Shown here piece by piece: positions 13,331 to 26,600 of a stretch of 64,000 nt of DNA. The stretch comes from Ancistrus triradiatus. Taxonomy: Eukaryota; Chordata; Actinopteri; Siluriformes; Loricariidae. The position numbers and the translations under genes were made by a program. Location of the stretch: assembly GCA_025084515.1 (NCBI GenBank), contig JAJAGP010000363.1, positions 62,001 through 126,000 on the forward strand, read 5' to 3'. The notes under the pieces are model-generated. The model did no database searches. It saw only the letters and a program-made list of their open reading frames with translations, and was not told the origin of the DNA. Within the stretch, counting starts at the first letter, position 1; each line of letters begins with the position of its first letter.

Positions 13331-14464
13331 CATTTGACCAGTAGTATCTGTACTTTCCCTTAAGTAATGAAATTACTTCTATATATTAACAAATGATAGG
13401 AATTCTCTTAATACCCTGGTGGAATCCTTTAATCACATGACCGGGGCTGTCCCAGTATTATTGGAAGCAGTGACCTCAGATGTCACTTTAAACCTCAAGC
13501 TCTGTAAACTGATATGAACACACGTCGGATGCAGAGCTGCCTTTGGCTGATTAACACGCTTCTGGTAAAACAGGTCTTTTGGAAGCTCCGGATGTCTGGA
13601 AATGTATTCTACACTAATTGTAGCCATTGATAATTAACAAGTCAGGAATAAAAACCAGAGGAACTTTATAAGAGCTAAAGATATGAGCAAAAGTATTTCC
13701 TCATGCCAAAATCCACCCTGTTACCGTATGCATAGCTGCTGTCTTATAATGGCATTATACAGGAAATTATAATTGTCAGAAAGATGGTATTGGAAGGAAA
13801 CATTTGTTTTTGACGTTACTCCACCCTATGGGGTAAATGAAGCAGTAATCGGTATGATTTCATCATTTGGAATTGGAATTGATTTGACATTAATGCTTGC
13901 CTGAACTTATGGTTTAGATCATTGTATCCACCCTGTTGGGTCCACCCTGTTAGCTCAGATGGGTGGTTATATAAATACTGAATACAAGACGAATGAGAAG
14001 TGCTTTTACAATTTCTAATACTAAAATCTGTCCAAGAAATCGTATTAGCTGATACACTTATCCGATCATATTGCTTATTTAAGAGCCACAGTCTCTGAGC
14101 AAAGGACTGGCAAATCTGACTGTTGTCCTATACTGTGTTACAACCAATCGTCCTTCCATAATTACATTCTATAACGTCCCTAGGTTCTTTTGGACAAAAT
14201 AATCCAGAATCTGTAAAATTCCAGTGATTGGAGACATTCTAGGGTGTCCCAATTTGGCAAAATGTCACAATTGAATTACTTACTTTGTGTATAAAAGGAC
14301 AGATGGTTACACCACTCTTTAAATTGTATTATAAACCTATTATGCCTGTCATGTATTTACTCAAAGGGTAAATACATAGGGATTAAAAAAGGGAAAATAG
14401 TGCACTTAATGTTATTGAACTATGTACTACAATGTGTAATTGAACAGTTTACATGATGATGTCA

Positions 14465-14785
14465 TTTCATTCATTCGTTTTCTTGTCCATTTAACCCGGA
14501 TCAGGGTCGTGTGCCGATCAGAGTGGGTGCCTAGCCGGTGGCACAAGGCAGGAACAAGCCTAAAAAGGTCGCCAATCCATCGTAGAGCTCATACACCCAC
14601 ACACTAGGGGCACGTTAGAGACACCAATTAGCCTAATATACATCTTTGGACTGTGGGAGGAACCAGAGTACTCAGAGTAAACCCATGCGGACACATGGAT
14701 TACCCAGACCCCTCCATCTGGGATCGAACCCAGGACCTTCTCACTGTGAGGCGACAGTGCTACCGCCCGAGCCACGGTGCAACCC
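14465..14785 (-). mobile_element. tRNA-derived SINE
   Basis: On the minus strand a tRNA-like head carries an A box (GTGGCTCGGGCGGTAGC) and a B box (GGTCCTGGGTTCGATCCC) with 31 nt between. A body with TGGAGGAACCAGAGTACTC-type sequence and a LINE-like tail follow. There is no acceptor stem or CCA context, so it is not a functional tRNA. Confidence 0.75.
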
Positions 14786-15381
14786 ATTAATGTAATTTAA
14801 TTATGTAAAAATATAGTTTGTATATAATTAGTATACAAGCACACATGCAAGTGCTGGAAGAGTTCATTGCTCCTTATTGCTGTCGTGGTTTTTTTGACAG
14901 AATACCTGCTTACTTAATCAAAAATCACTCAAGCCAAGTTCAAGTTTTCAGTGGAGAACCAGAGCAACTTATTGCACAAACTCATGAGCATAAGTAATAA
15001 GGACAAGTACACATTATCAGAATGTGAAAATGCCAACTACCATCAGTTTCCCAGGCTCTTATATACTTTTCTTTAAGTTATGTCCAGACAATATGTCATG
15101 ATTGTTTTCCAACTTTCCCCCTACTTAACGAAATTGCACATGAACATGTGGATAACCCAAACTCAAAGAATCATTTAAAAGTGCTAACTTAAAAATATTA
15201 TGCTCTAGTAAGAGACCTTGCTCAAGTCATTGTGTCACCGTCACTATTGAGACATAACAGCATCACAAAAGTTCCTGCTTAACAAAACAAATGAATCTTA
15301 CCAGTCACTAAAAGAGAGAATGTTTTAAAGTGCATCGTGTCATGTTTCCCCTTTGAAACTGAGAAATAAATGGTAACTCTT

Positions 15382-15573
15382 TGGGACTGTGGTGGCCTAG
15401 CGGGTAAGGTACTGGACTATGGTTCAAATCCCACCTCTGCCAAGCTGCCACTGTTGGGTCCTTGAGCAAGGCCCTTAACCCACAATTGCTTGGATTGTAA
15501 GACTGTACCAATTGTAAGTCACTCTGGATAAGGGTGTCTGCTAAATGCTGTAAATGTAAATGTAAATGTAAAT
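15382..15573 (+). mobile_element. SINE with TGTAAA tail
   Basis: The tRNA-like head GGCCTAGCGGGTAAGGTACT with GGTTCAAATCCCACC as B box is followed by the CCTTGAGCAAGGCCCTTAAC body and a (TGTAAA)n tail. The tail type is common in otophysan SINEs. Confidence 0.8.
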
Positions 15574-17255
15574 CTAAAACTGCTTTTGGCCGGTTCTAAT
15601 CTTATTTGTATTCTAAGAACAGTGTCTGTTGGTAAAGCCGACGAACAGTCATAAACAAAGTCATAAGTATTCTCACGGCTTTTCATTAAACAAAAGCATA
15701 AATATAGCAAAGAATGTAATACAATGCATAAAATTAATAAAGGTGTTAATGAAACTCCATCATTGCATTATTCAGTTGACACAACTGCTTGATACCGCCC
15801 TGACTACAAAGTTCTGCTGATTACGCTGCCATAAATTCAAGGCCAACGAAGCAGGTCTGTTGTCATCCCAACCAGGTACTTGTAAACACTGAGATGAAAT
15901 GTACCTCCAACAGTACGGTCCAAATAAGACAATGACAAATACAACTGGCACAGTAGGTTAAGTGCAGCCAATACAAATACACAGGCCATTACGCAACGCA
16001 GAACAAGCAGATCTGCTTTCATGATGTGCAAATACTTATGAGAGTGCAGAGTTCAGGTGATGTTACATTGTTTGACAGAAGTTGCAACCCCCATGTGGTG
16101 GATTGGTTTATTTCATACATTTCTCCTACAGTGGTACACACCAACATTGTGCTTGTTAGCACAATGTTCTTGCCATTTGTTCATATCTAGAAACGGTTAC
16201 ATCTGAGATAGTGGAAGACATTTTTTTGTACATTAGCACAATATTCTATCAAGGCATCTGTTATCAGTTACACCTCAGATGGTGGAAAGTATTTTTCTTG
16301 TACTTTAGTAACACTGTGTTTTCCAATCCAGATTAAACAACCTTTGTCTGTTCATAGTTCTGGGCCTATTATATATCATTAAACATGCCTCCATGAATTG
16401 TAGTCATTTTTGTTAGATTGTAGTCATTTTCTCAACGACTGAGAGCTCCTTATATGTTGGTAAACGTTGGTCCATGGTGCCGAGTGCTGGTGTGATGCTG
16501 GTTTAGCTGATGAACTTGTATGGCTTTGCTGGTAATGCTGGTTTAACAGCATACCATTGTTCAAAACACAGTATGTGCTGACCTTTATTGTATTCTTAGA
16601 AGGGTTGGGGCAGGTTTTGTGCCATAAAAAAATAACGATTGCTATTATTGCTTCATTAGACACAGCATTTCGTATTTATCACTTGAAACACGCTAAAGAG
16701 TTGTGTACACTCAAAATAGCTTAGTATAAAGCATAGAGATGTGAATTTAGGCAGGTAACGTTAAGAAATACGAAAATAATGTCGAGGCAAGTTTAACGGA
16801 CACTCTTGAATGACGTGTTTCTGGTGGGCAGTTGGTCGCGTGCGCGTAATTCAAATTCAAATCGTAACGGTTATTCCAACTCGGCTACGCTTTAAAGTGA
16901 AGTTAATCTTAACATGTACTCGTGTTATAATACGTAAGCTGATGATTCTCGTTGAAGTAGGCCTATTGATTAATGATATTAACTATAAAGAAACGGGTCA
17001 CAGCTGCTTTGCATTTGTTGGACCGCTCTGTGGCGGTTTATCGATCAATCTAGTGTCCGGTCTCACTTACGGCCGTGAGATTGACCGAAAGAAAGCGCAA
17101 GATCGCCGGTAAAGGTGGATGAAATAAGGTCCTACGAAATGACTGCAGAGTTTAGGAGAGGATTAGGTTTGTCAGTCCAGAGAAGCTCCTTCCGATTTAT
17201 ATTGAGATGTAGTTGAGGTGGGTTCACAGCCTGTTGCTCCTCCCATCTAGGACAA
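15574..17255. other. hsd3b7 upstream region, no gene seen
   Basis: No supported ORF. 16800-17110 has raised CpG content and could hold promoter-proximal elements. No specific factor site is called. Confidence 0.45.
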
Positions 17256-17263
17256 TATAAATA
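17256..17263 (+). promoter_or_regulatory. TATA box of hsd3b7
   Basis: The octamer TATAAATA lies about 220 bp upstream of the hsd3b7 start codon. A start site about 30 bp further on would give a 5' UTR of roughly 190 nt with no intron needed. The surrounding 500 bp is richer in CpG than the flanks. Inferred from position and motif only. Confidence 0.55.
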
Positions 17264-17478
17264 AGCAGCACAAAAGAACTGTTAAAGGAATAATGCGATC
17301 AGAAACGTCACCATCCGCGAACTCAGTTATATAACCTGAACGGAGCTGAAGTGACGTCTGCAGCACCAGCACCAACCCGCTTCAGAGATTCACTCGCTTC
17401 GAAGCATCACCGCGCTCTCCTGACCGGCACTCAGTCTTTAGAGGATCTCTCTTCCAGGTCTCCACGCCAGACGAAAAC

Positions 17479-17638
17479 ATGTGCAGCGAGAATGCCGGGC
17501 TGGTTTACACTATAACAGGAGGCTGTGGGTTTTTGGGACAGCACCTGCTACACGTCCTGCTCGAGAAGGAGGACAAGGTGAAGGAGATTCGGCTTTTCGA
17601 TAAGCGCACGGACCCCAGCATGCAGGAACACAGCACAG
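17479..17638 (+). CDS. hsd3b7: hsd3b7 coding exon 1
   Basis: Encodes residues 1-53 plus one base. It contains the Rossmann first strand and the TGGCGFLG dinucleotide-binding loop. The donor is CACAG|GTGAGT (phase 1). The ATG is the first in this frame after the TATA box and lies in a good context (A at -3). Confidence 0.93.
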
Positions 17639-20600
17639 GTGAGTCTCGCCATCTGCCGTTGTGCTTTTCAACCTAATCTCTTCTCAGTGTTTCCCAAAGA
17701 TCTGAATTATAGCTCGTTTCCCAGCGGCGAGGAAAGAATTCAAAGCTTGGTTATGTTCTGTTGTTCTGGAGGTCAGTAGATGTTGGTTTGGAATAGGTTC
17801 GCTGGAGGATTTGTGGAGGTTCGCTTTAGCATGTGTTATTTTAGAGACGGTAAGAAATTGTCTGCGTTACCAAACGATCAGTTGTGCCATTAACGAACGA
17901 TATTAAGGTTCTGTGAAATGAACTCTTGTCTCTTCATATTGAGAGACAGACCTGCAGTAGGCAAGACCAAAGTGTAACTGCTTTATTTTATTAGGAATAC
18001 TTGCTTAGATTACTAGTTAACGTGAGATAACATTAAAGCACCGAATCATGGACCTTATCATGACCTTAAGTGTTATTAAGGCAGAGTGACCCCCCCCCCC
18101 CCTTACCATGATAAAATCACTACAACACAGGCTATTATACAGTGGTGACAAAACAGTGTTTAACCAATACGTTTATTATTAATAATGTTGGTATCCGTTC
18201 AGTCCCACACAAGCCAACAAGCTGCTGAAACCTGGATTCACTTTTGCCATGCAATTTACAAAGAACCTGCTTCAGCTCAGTTAAGGTCCATAGATTTATT
18301 ATTCTCAAATTTGAAAACATCTCCCCATTTTTCTCCTTAATTCTGTCCAGGTCTCAACACCATTCATCTACTGTTAACCTGCCAATTAATGAAACCGACA
18401 GCAGAACTTCATATTTGTAATATGCAGCAAACCAAGTATCTAGTTTAACAGCTTTATTTGTTTAAAAACCCAGTGCATTAATGCAAAATTCAGTTTCTGT
18501 GAGCTGGTCTGGTTTTAGAACGCTTACCCTTTCTGCAGTGCAAGTGTGGTTGCTTTTCAGAAATGAAGTCCTACCGGTGGCTGCTAGGAGCTTTGGTATG
18601 ATCATCATGTTAAAAGATGCAGTAATGTGTCTTAAGTGTGCATTTCCTGTACATTTACTCTTATGTGTAAGTGCAGCTTCAGTTATTCAGTCAGTAGACT
18701 GGAAAATATCGGAATTTAAAAATTTTCACATTTTTCACCCCGCTTGTCCTTGATGGTGTTGTCTGGAACTTATCCCCCGAGAGCACAGGGCTCAGGCATA
18801 AGCGTGCTGGATGAGACACAAGTCCTTCCACCCATGGCTGAGTGTCCCAATGTCCAAATTACCTATTTGAATTGCTCATTGCAGATAAGGTGGATAGAAA
18901 TGAGGTCAAAGAAGGTCAGCTTTCAGTTGGAGCAAACTGTTGCCGTCAGTGAACTTGTGTCTCATGGAAACAGTCCTTCAGCATCTAGGCCTATTCATAG
19001 AGTCATTAAAACAGGCTCAACACACACTCATTAAACACAGCTGAAATCTTTAGACCAGGTCATTTGATCGGTGGTTGCTGGGACAAAATAAAACTGTTTA
19101 CACATAAATGTTTTCATAAAAGAAGCATCAAAAATGAAACAAACAATGATCATCCATTTGTCTTCCAACGGAGAATTCTACATTTAAAATGAGTTCCACA
19201 TTGTGTACAGAGTCTGATGAAGTGTACAGTGACACCACGCTGTGTGTGTACTGAGCGAGAACGGGATTCCACCTTCAGCACTTCTGTTTGAGAAAAATTA
19301 AATGAACACTACTTATCAGAATTCCATCACGAAAATGAAGAAACAAACTTTGGACCTTAAACCCAACTCCGTAAATTGGCTACATTTGGGAAAATGGAAA
19401 TGATGTTTGGTTTTTGGTCGAATATTCGTTTAAAAACATGAAATAATGCGTCTAACTGTTCTGTGAGAGCAAAATGTGCAAGGTAGATGGTGTCTTACAC
19501 AAAGAAGGGCTTTCCCTACGGATCGTGTCATGATCAGATCATGTCTGCAAGAATCCGGAGGTTAGACACGAGGCCGAAAGGTTACGCCTTTGCACTCGTG
19601 AAGTATTTGGAAATTTCAAACGGAATCAATCAAACAAGTCAGTCTCGTTTTTATTTCTAAGAAAGCAGTGTTGCGTCATCCTGTGGTATGGATGCCTGTT
19701 AAATCTTAAAAAGAAAAGCAATCCTAAAATAGAGGTGCTGATGGGGAATGTGTTAAATTATGTGATAAAGGCTTGAGAATGTATCTAATAACTTGCAAGG
19801 GAAAATAAATGTTTAGGAGCTTGAGTGGCGCAGATCTCTAGCCCACCACCACAGGTCGGCCAGGTCAGAGATCACGTGCAGGCATGACTGGCTGTGTCTG
19901 ACGGAGGTTCAGGGATCCGTAGTGACCCCTGCTGGACCTGTACTGGACTTGCATCCTGTTCAGGGCACGTGTTAACGGGCCCTGACCAGGGTTAAATCTT
20001 GAACCACTAGGGTGTTGTCGACCAAGTTCACAGTCATATTGCTATAAAACTGAAAGTTCAATGGGACGCCCGCTGCTAAGGGGTGAGCAGAACGGGAAAC
20101 TAAATATTGGATTTGACTCTGACCTTTCCAGTCATCACGGACGGCACTGACGTAAAGCATCACTTCATCGCGAAGCTCATGTTCGGGTATGTGCCCTGAC
20201 CCTTGAGATCGTTTCCTCCTCTCAGTTTTCCTGTTTTCATCACCAGACCTTCAGTGCGTCCTCGGTCAGGGAAGCTTACAGAGTTCAAACCATCTTGCCG
20301 ACTGGTGATGTCATGCACTTCTTTGCTTGCTCAGACTCTTGCGTCTAACATTCTGACCTTTAGCAGCCGCTTTAAGGTTTACTTTCTCAAAGGTCACAGT
20401 CACTGAGACACTATTTGTTTCATGTACAGTTTGCAAGTGACTGTTTGCGTGGTTGCCAGGCTCTGTGTGCATACTCAGAATCCAAGATAAGGTCTGAAAG
20501 TCCTAAGCTGTAAGTCTTGCACTGATTTGTGGACTGGTGCTCCATTCAGCTTTACATGCTCGCCTGGTCAGTGTGAATTCCAGGATAGATTCCAAATCCT

Positions 20601-23600
20601 GACCATGGAGATATGGAAAAAAGTAGCTGTATGAAGAGTGTAGGACAAACGTCCAGTTGAAACAACACTTTGCTGTTGACCAAGCTTGTCCTTTACCCCA
20701 CTATTGCAAAACAACTACAATCACTGGAGTACCCACAGCCAAAAAAGTGGAACTTTTGGTGCATCTTGATTTCTGTGCTGCTGTCTCTAATCTGTTGGTG
20801 ACGTGCTGTACTGGTATTCTGTCTTTAATCATGTGCAAAGGCACTCGATGTATCTAAGCAACATCTTGGTTTCAGATTTCAGCCTCAGCTGTCAGTTTGG
20901 AGTTTTTATACAGATATTCCCTTGTAGCCTGTTTTTTCTTTATGCATGATTAAACCGTGTGTGGTCACAAGACCACAAGGATGAAATGAAGACGCTGCAC
21001 GTATTCAGTGTAATATTGCTGAACATAATACTGAGCTGCAATGGCTCAGTGGTAAGAGCCAGCTGCTGGAAAACATGCTGTTTTTAACATGGCAGGACCT
21101 TCACGCCAAGTGCGCTACGTCACAGAGATTTAAAAAACACAAAGACGCGAGGGAAGATGAGTGCAGGAAGCTCTAGTTTGTGTTTTTGTGATCATGAACA
21201 GATCAGAATGCACTTAGATAAGTAATAAAACCGTTCCATCCAGGCCCTGTGAGCTTTATCACCATAATTCTCCAGCCATTCAGTTCTATTCCACCAGATC
21301 TTTTCTTTCATATCCATGCTTTAGAGACAGAGTGTTGCTCGTCCAATAAGCTCTTGTGCTCTGCTACTAGCAGGATGAGCTGTTCTGCCTGACAACCGAG
21401 CTTTGATTGGTCAGGCTGATTTTAACGCATTGGAACAACGCAGAAATTGGGCTTCGATTTAAAAAATCTGTCAGTTTCGGACTCTACTCCTGAAGGACAG
21501 CGTTAATATACACGTTTTTGTTTGTTTGTTTTTTCAGGCGGTAGACCCTCCCTTTCATGGTCTCAGCTTGCCAAGTCTTGTTTTTTTTGGGTAATGTATA
21601 CGTAACAAATGAGCTCAGACTCCATTGTTTTGTGGTCCATTATATTCATGTATTGTGAAAACAAAACGTCCCATGGTCCACTTCGCATTTTCTTCACAGC
21701 CAAGAACTCCTGGGCTTGTTGCACACATGCCATATTTGCGGGTGCAAAGAATTTCCTGGAAAATAATCACACCCACCCAAGTATGTGGGGCTGTGTGATT
21801 TTGGGAGTAAACCGCAACACTTCTGCACATCTGGAAGGAAGACCACTCAGATCTGTGGAACGCAGGAAAATGTTACGTGTAGTTTTTCATCGGGCTTAAA
21901 AAAAGAAAAAAGTAGCTTAACCAAACAGCAGGATGAAAAGTTGATACACTACCCATGATTCAGTGCAGCACGGCTGGTGTCTGAGTTCTTGGAGTGGATG
22001 ATCTCAGCAGGGCCCCAGTTGTCCAGAAAGAGAACAGAATCCTCCTAAAGATCACTGACAGTGTAAACACAGAGAGAAGCGAGGTGGTTAGGGTTCAGGT
22101 TCTCTTTGGGGAAAAAGTGTATGAAAACACCATAAATGAATCGGTCTGTCGTCAAATAATCCAAGGCCGGCGTTAGCCATTCTCAATCTTTCCAGAGAAT
22201 TTTATAGGTTGAGCATGAATCATGACGTGGAACGTTTAAGCCCTTTCCTGTTTGACCAATGAAAGGTCTTTTTCAGAAATGAAAGGAAGCCTTCAATGGT
22301 TTCCCGTCGTAACCTTTTGGGATGGGCGGAAACTTTCTGCGACTGGGAAAATCTCTAACAGTGTGGCTTGTCACCAACCTCCATTTACCACTAGGAAACA
22401 ACTGATGGGTGACAACAGACTTCCTGTGTATGTGACTGCAGGCCATGCATAGGAGGGAGGGCAACAATTCTCCTTCTCACGCATTCGCAGATGCACAAAC
22501 AGCCACAACCGCATTCGTTATATAGCAAACCATCAGGCTGAGGAGCGAGTGAAGTGGGTGTATTTCAGACTGAACACCAGTACCTAGGTCTCCTTACTGT
22601 AACACGGGCTGCATTTATATGACGGGGAATAACACGACACACTCCCACACATGCACGCAACATGTAGCGCTCAAACCGCAACCAGGGTTTCCAGATCTAG
22701 GTCTAGTGAAGAACAGGAAGCTGTACGCTCACACAGGGAATTTACACGCCACGACGCGACCAAATCAGGCACTGGGCCTCCTGGATGGAGTTTCCATCCC
22801 AGTGGTGTATGAATGGAAGGCAGCATAATTGGTCCAGGGGCAGGGGAGTCGCTCCAAGTGTATGCATGAACAATAGCTAGTGGGAAAGATTTGACTGTGG
22901 GAGATCAGAAAAGCAACCGCCAATGAATAGTCCATAGAATTACATTGCTTGAGATGCACAAAATCTCGGCCAGTGATAATTTCGTACACAAACCTTTTTC
23001 GGTCAGAAACAAACACGGATTGTGAACAAACCAGAGAACAAAGATCTGAAAGCACATGGTTTTGTCCTGACTGCTTCGGAAATGGATTAAGAAGCACACA
23101 ATGCTATGAATGAAATGCAGGACAAGTAGGAGGAATCAACACTTGTGACAGGTCCTCAGCAGCTGGCACGGACCGCCGAGCTACAGGGCATCGCTACGAA
23201 GTGCTATTCGTTTTTAATAACATCGAACAGACATGAATATATATATTACCACTAGCTTTGATGACTCCATTTCATCCACACTCTTTCACTCACTGCTGAT
23301 TTTTCCTCTTGAACTGTAATCGTAATCATTCTCTCATTTTCTTGACCTGCTTAATCCCGTACAGGGATGCGGAAGTTTAATTAAAAAGGAAGTGTAATTC
23401 CAGATCACTGACCCCAAATTTATACCAGAGGGTTTTTGCATAGCGTCAGGGGAACAGAAAGAGGAACCAAAATGTATTTTAAGGGTGTCATGTTTCACAG
23501 TGCTCTCTGCATCATCTCTTCCATTTCCCACTAGTGTCTGGTCATTTTTTCTTTTTTTCACTTGCCTGAGTATTTATAGTATCTTTAGATCGTGTGAGTA

Positions 23601-26600
23601 TGTATTGAATGATGACATGTTCAAAACGCTTACATTTGTCATGCAGACGGAGCTTTTCATACTTTTAGTTTCGTCAGAAGTTGTCACATTCTCATCCCTT
23701 AGTGATCTCGGTAAACATTTGTGTTCCTGAATCCTTCTCGTTTGTCTCTTCCAGAGCGGGTGAAGGTGGTAGTCACTGAGGGGGACATAACAGATTACCA
23801 GAGCGTCCTGGAGGCCTGTCGCGGAGCCGATCTGGTCATCCACTCGGCGAGTCTGGTGGACGTGTGGTACAGGGTGCCAGAGAAAACCATCCACGCTGTG
23901 AACGTAGAAGGTGAGTGAAAACAGTGAATGTCTTTGTTTCCTCTTCAAACCTGAACTTTTGGTATCAGCTGTGGTACATTATTACAGAGCAAAATAACAA
24001 AAGCAGGGACGAGGGCTCGGTGCAAATAACTGGATGGAAAAAGGGGAGAGGACAGAGTGTGACGGAGTGCACTTTACTTTTTTCCTCCTTATTTATTTCT
24101 CTCTTCATGATCGGTATCGGCTTCTGTGGCCCCGTGAGTCGAACCAGCTGCTGGAAACAGCTCTGCGGGAGGGCCTGGGATCAATCCCAGGCTGGGCGTC
24201 CAACGTGAAGGTCGGGTGTTGCGTTAGTGGAAAACCCCAGCCACTGGTTCTGTGATCCGCTGAGCCAACCCCAGCAGGAACAGCCAGAGGAGAATTCTGT
24301 TATTTTAATGGAAGAGTTCAGCCAAGCGTACACGTCCAACATTCTCAGGCACGCGCCGATCCGTGACGGTCCTTGGCGAGTAGGTGTACTGTGCTGAAAA
24401 TGATCCGATGATCTGTATCTGTCAGTGGAAAAAGTTTGTGACACTATTATTAGCAGTTCATTTGAAGATTATTGGGATGCCCATCAGGTGTGAGAGGAAT
24501 CATTTCTGTACAAAGTGTATCGTGGAATGAACGAATCACATTTCTGGCTGGAAAAGGTTACAAAACCATCTTTAAACAGTTTGGATTACAGTCACTCCTC
24601 GGCACTCGACCACTTTGCAACTCGTAGAATTCAGTTCGTGATGCTTTTTGGCGAAAAAACTCGTCTCATCCCTCCAAAACCAGCTGTAAAATATATTGTT
24701 AGTGCAAATAAGTCACCAGGGCCTAAGATGGTTACTGATTACCTAGGTTCTCAACCAAAAACCGTGAGAACCACAATAGCGCTTAAAAAAGAGCGAGTAG
24801 ATAATGTGTGATAAGTTAAATATAAAGTTATTTCATCAAATTATTGGGGTATTTTTTTATTTGCATATGTGTAGTGTTTAAATATATGAAATCCATCTCC
24901 ATTAATGCATGTAAGCCCTTATACAGTGTGTGTTATCTGGGGAACAGGTTCATTCAATTTCTCTTTAGCTTGAGTTGCTTTATCTACTTTGAGGACTTTT
25001 TATTAATCTGGTGATGTTTAAGCTCGTGTTTATGCAGAAATATAGAAAATGAGACTTGGGGAGAGAGCCATAGATAGCGAGAGCAGTCAAATGCCAAACG
25101 TGACTTATCTCGAAATCATTTACCCCATCTGACGTAAGACGAGCCGCGATACAGCGAGCAGATCTTTGAAATATCGAAATATCTACATCAGCCTCGTAGC
25201 TTCAGTATCAAAGCAAACGCACTAAACATGTCAACAAATGGACTATGTCAATTTCATAGTTTGCCTCGTTAAGGATGGGAAAAGTATGATGAGAAAATCA
25301 CATTATCACGCCATAGTGCACAAAAGGTTTCATGACAGCGACTGACTCTTTCTTTCCTGTGCCAGCCTGGCACCACTCCCTTCCCGCATGTGTGTTATGG
25401 ACCGACAGCACAAAGGACAAGTGATAATGCGTCGCATCCGACTGATAATATCATGCCTCAGCTGAAATGTGACTCACGACTGACTGATGCTTCATTTAAA
25501 ACGGTCCGAGACTTCCAGTGAAATATAAATGTGCCGCGTTCCGAGGAAAACTGTGTTTGATGTTTATCCGCTAATGGAGTTACCTTGTCGTGTGCCTCGC
25601 GTCAGTCGCTGTTTGCTGCTAATCACAAACAGGCTTCACCTCGGGCCTGAGCGATGCCATCTGCTGCGTTTAATGTAGCACAAAGCAGAACGGACACAAT
25701 AAACATTTCACTTCCTTCTCCAGTCTACCAAATGGGTGTTTTTCTTTCTTTATAGCTGTTTCGGTTGGTGCTGTCACTTGAGTTGTATCTGGAAGGACAG
25801 TCCCTCACACTATTCGTACGTTTTTGAGGCCGATACGATACCAAAAGAAAAATGGCTTCATTCCATTTTATTAGCTAGCCTTCCTTTACATTGGTATTGA
25901 AGTGGTACAGGGACCAACAAGAACAGTTAAGTGTACAAGTAAGCTTATGAACTGAGAAGCCCCAAGAAATAGCGAGCATAACTACACATCAGATATTTTG
26001 CTTGTTGAATAACAGGCGAAGGAGAACCAAAGAAATATTCCTATATAATAAATATAATAAATGTAACATATAATAAATGTCAGTTTTAATATCTAATATT
26101 CTAATCTCAGACCGATGACGATACCTGATAAAAATCCATACATTAGCCGCTGAATCACTAATAATCAGACGTCTTGACCACATAAGTCCTTCTTACAATT
26201 CACCCAATATTTTATAGCAATCATCTCATACAGCGTGTCTTATGAGCGCTGAAATCACACGGTCTAACCTGCCGTTATCTGCTTTATCTCCAGGGCGTAA
26301 CAAGTGAAGTCTGATTGCGTACGTTCAGAGTGAGCGGAATGCGTTTGATTTAATGTTGAACCGTTCCTGTAAGGTGTATTACTTTCCTTCAAAAGGAACG
26401 AGACGAAGCGGAAGAGCAAAGATGAATCAAAGCAAATCTGGCACTGTGACATTTTCCGTAAAGCCCTCATCCCGCTATTGTACACCTCTGTGGTCTCCTT
26501 TAATCAGGAACCAGCATTTCATTAGAACGTTCCTCTCTGAATCCATTACGGAAATGGAAATAATCATTGCAGAAGTGCACAGTTGTATCCTTTTATGGTT

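Larger units (their letters stand above)
17639..23754 (+). other. hsd3b7 intron 1 (6.1 kb)
   Basis: Contains a 12-C run near 18091, a tRNA-like SINE piece near 19815-19950 and the MITE at 21095-21520. Otherwise unique-looking AT-rich sequence with no nested gene seen. Confidence 0.6.

Noticed and set aside
14700..14780. tRNA-like sequence with A and B boxes
   Set aside because: It is the head of a SINE with a LINE-like tail; no acceptor-stem pairing seen.
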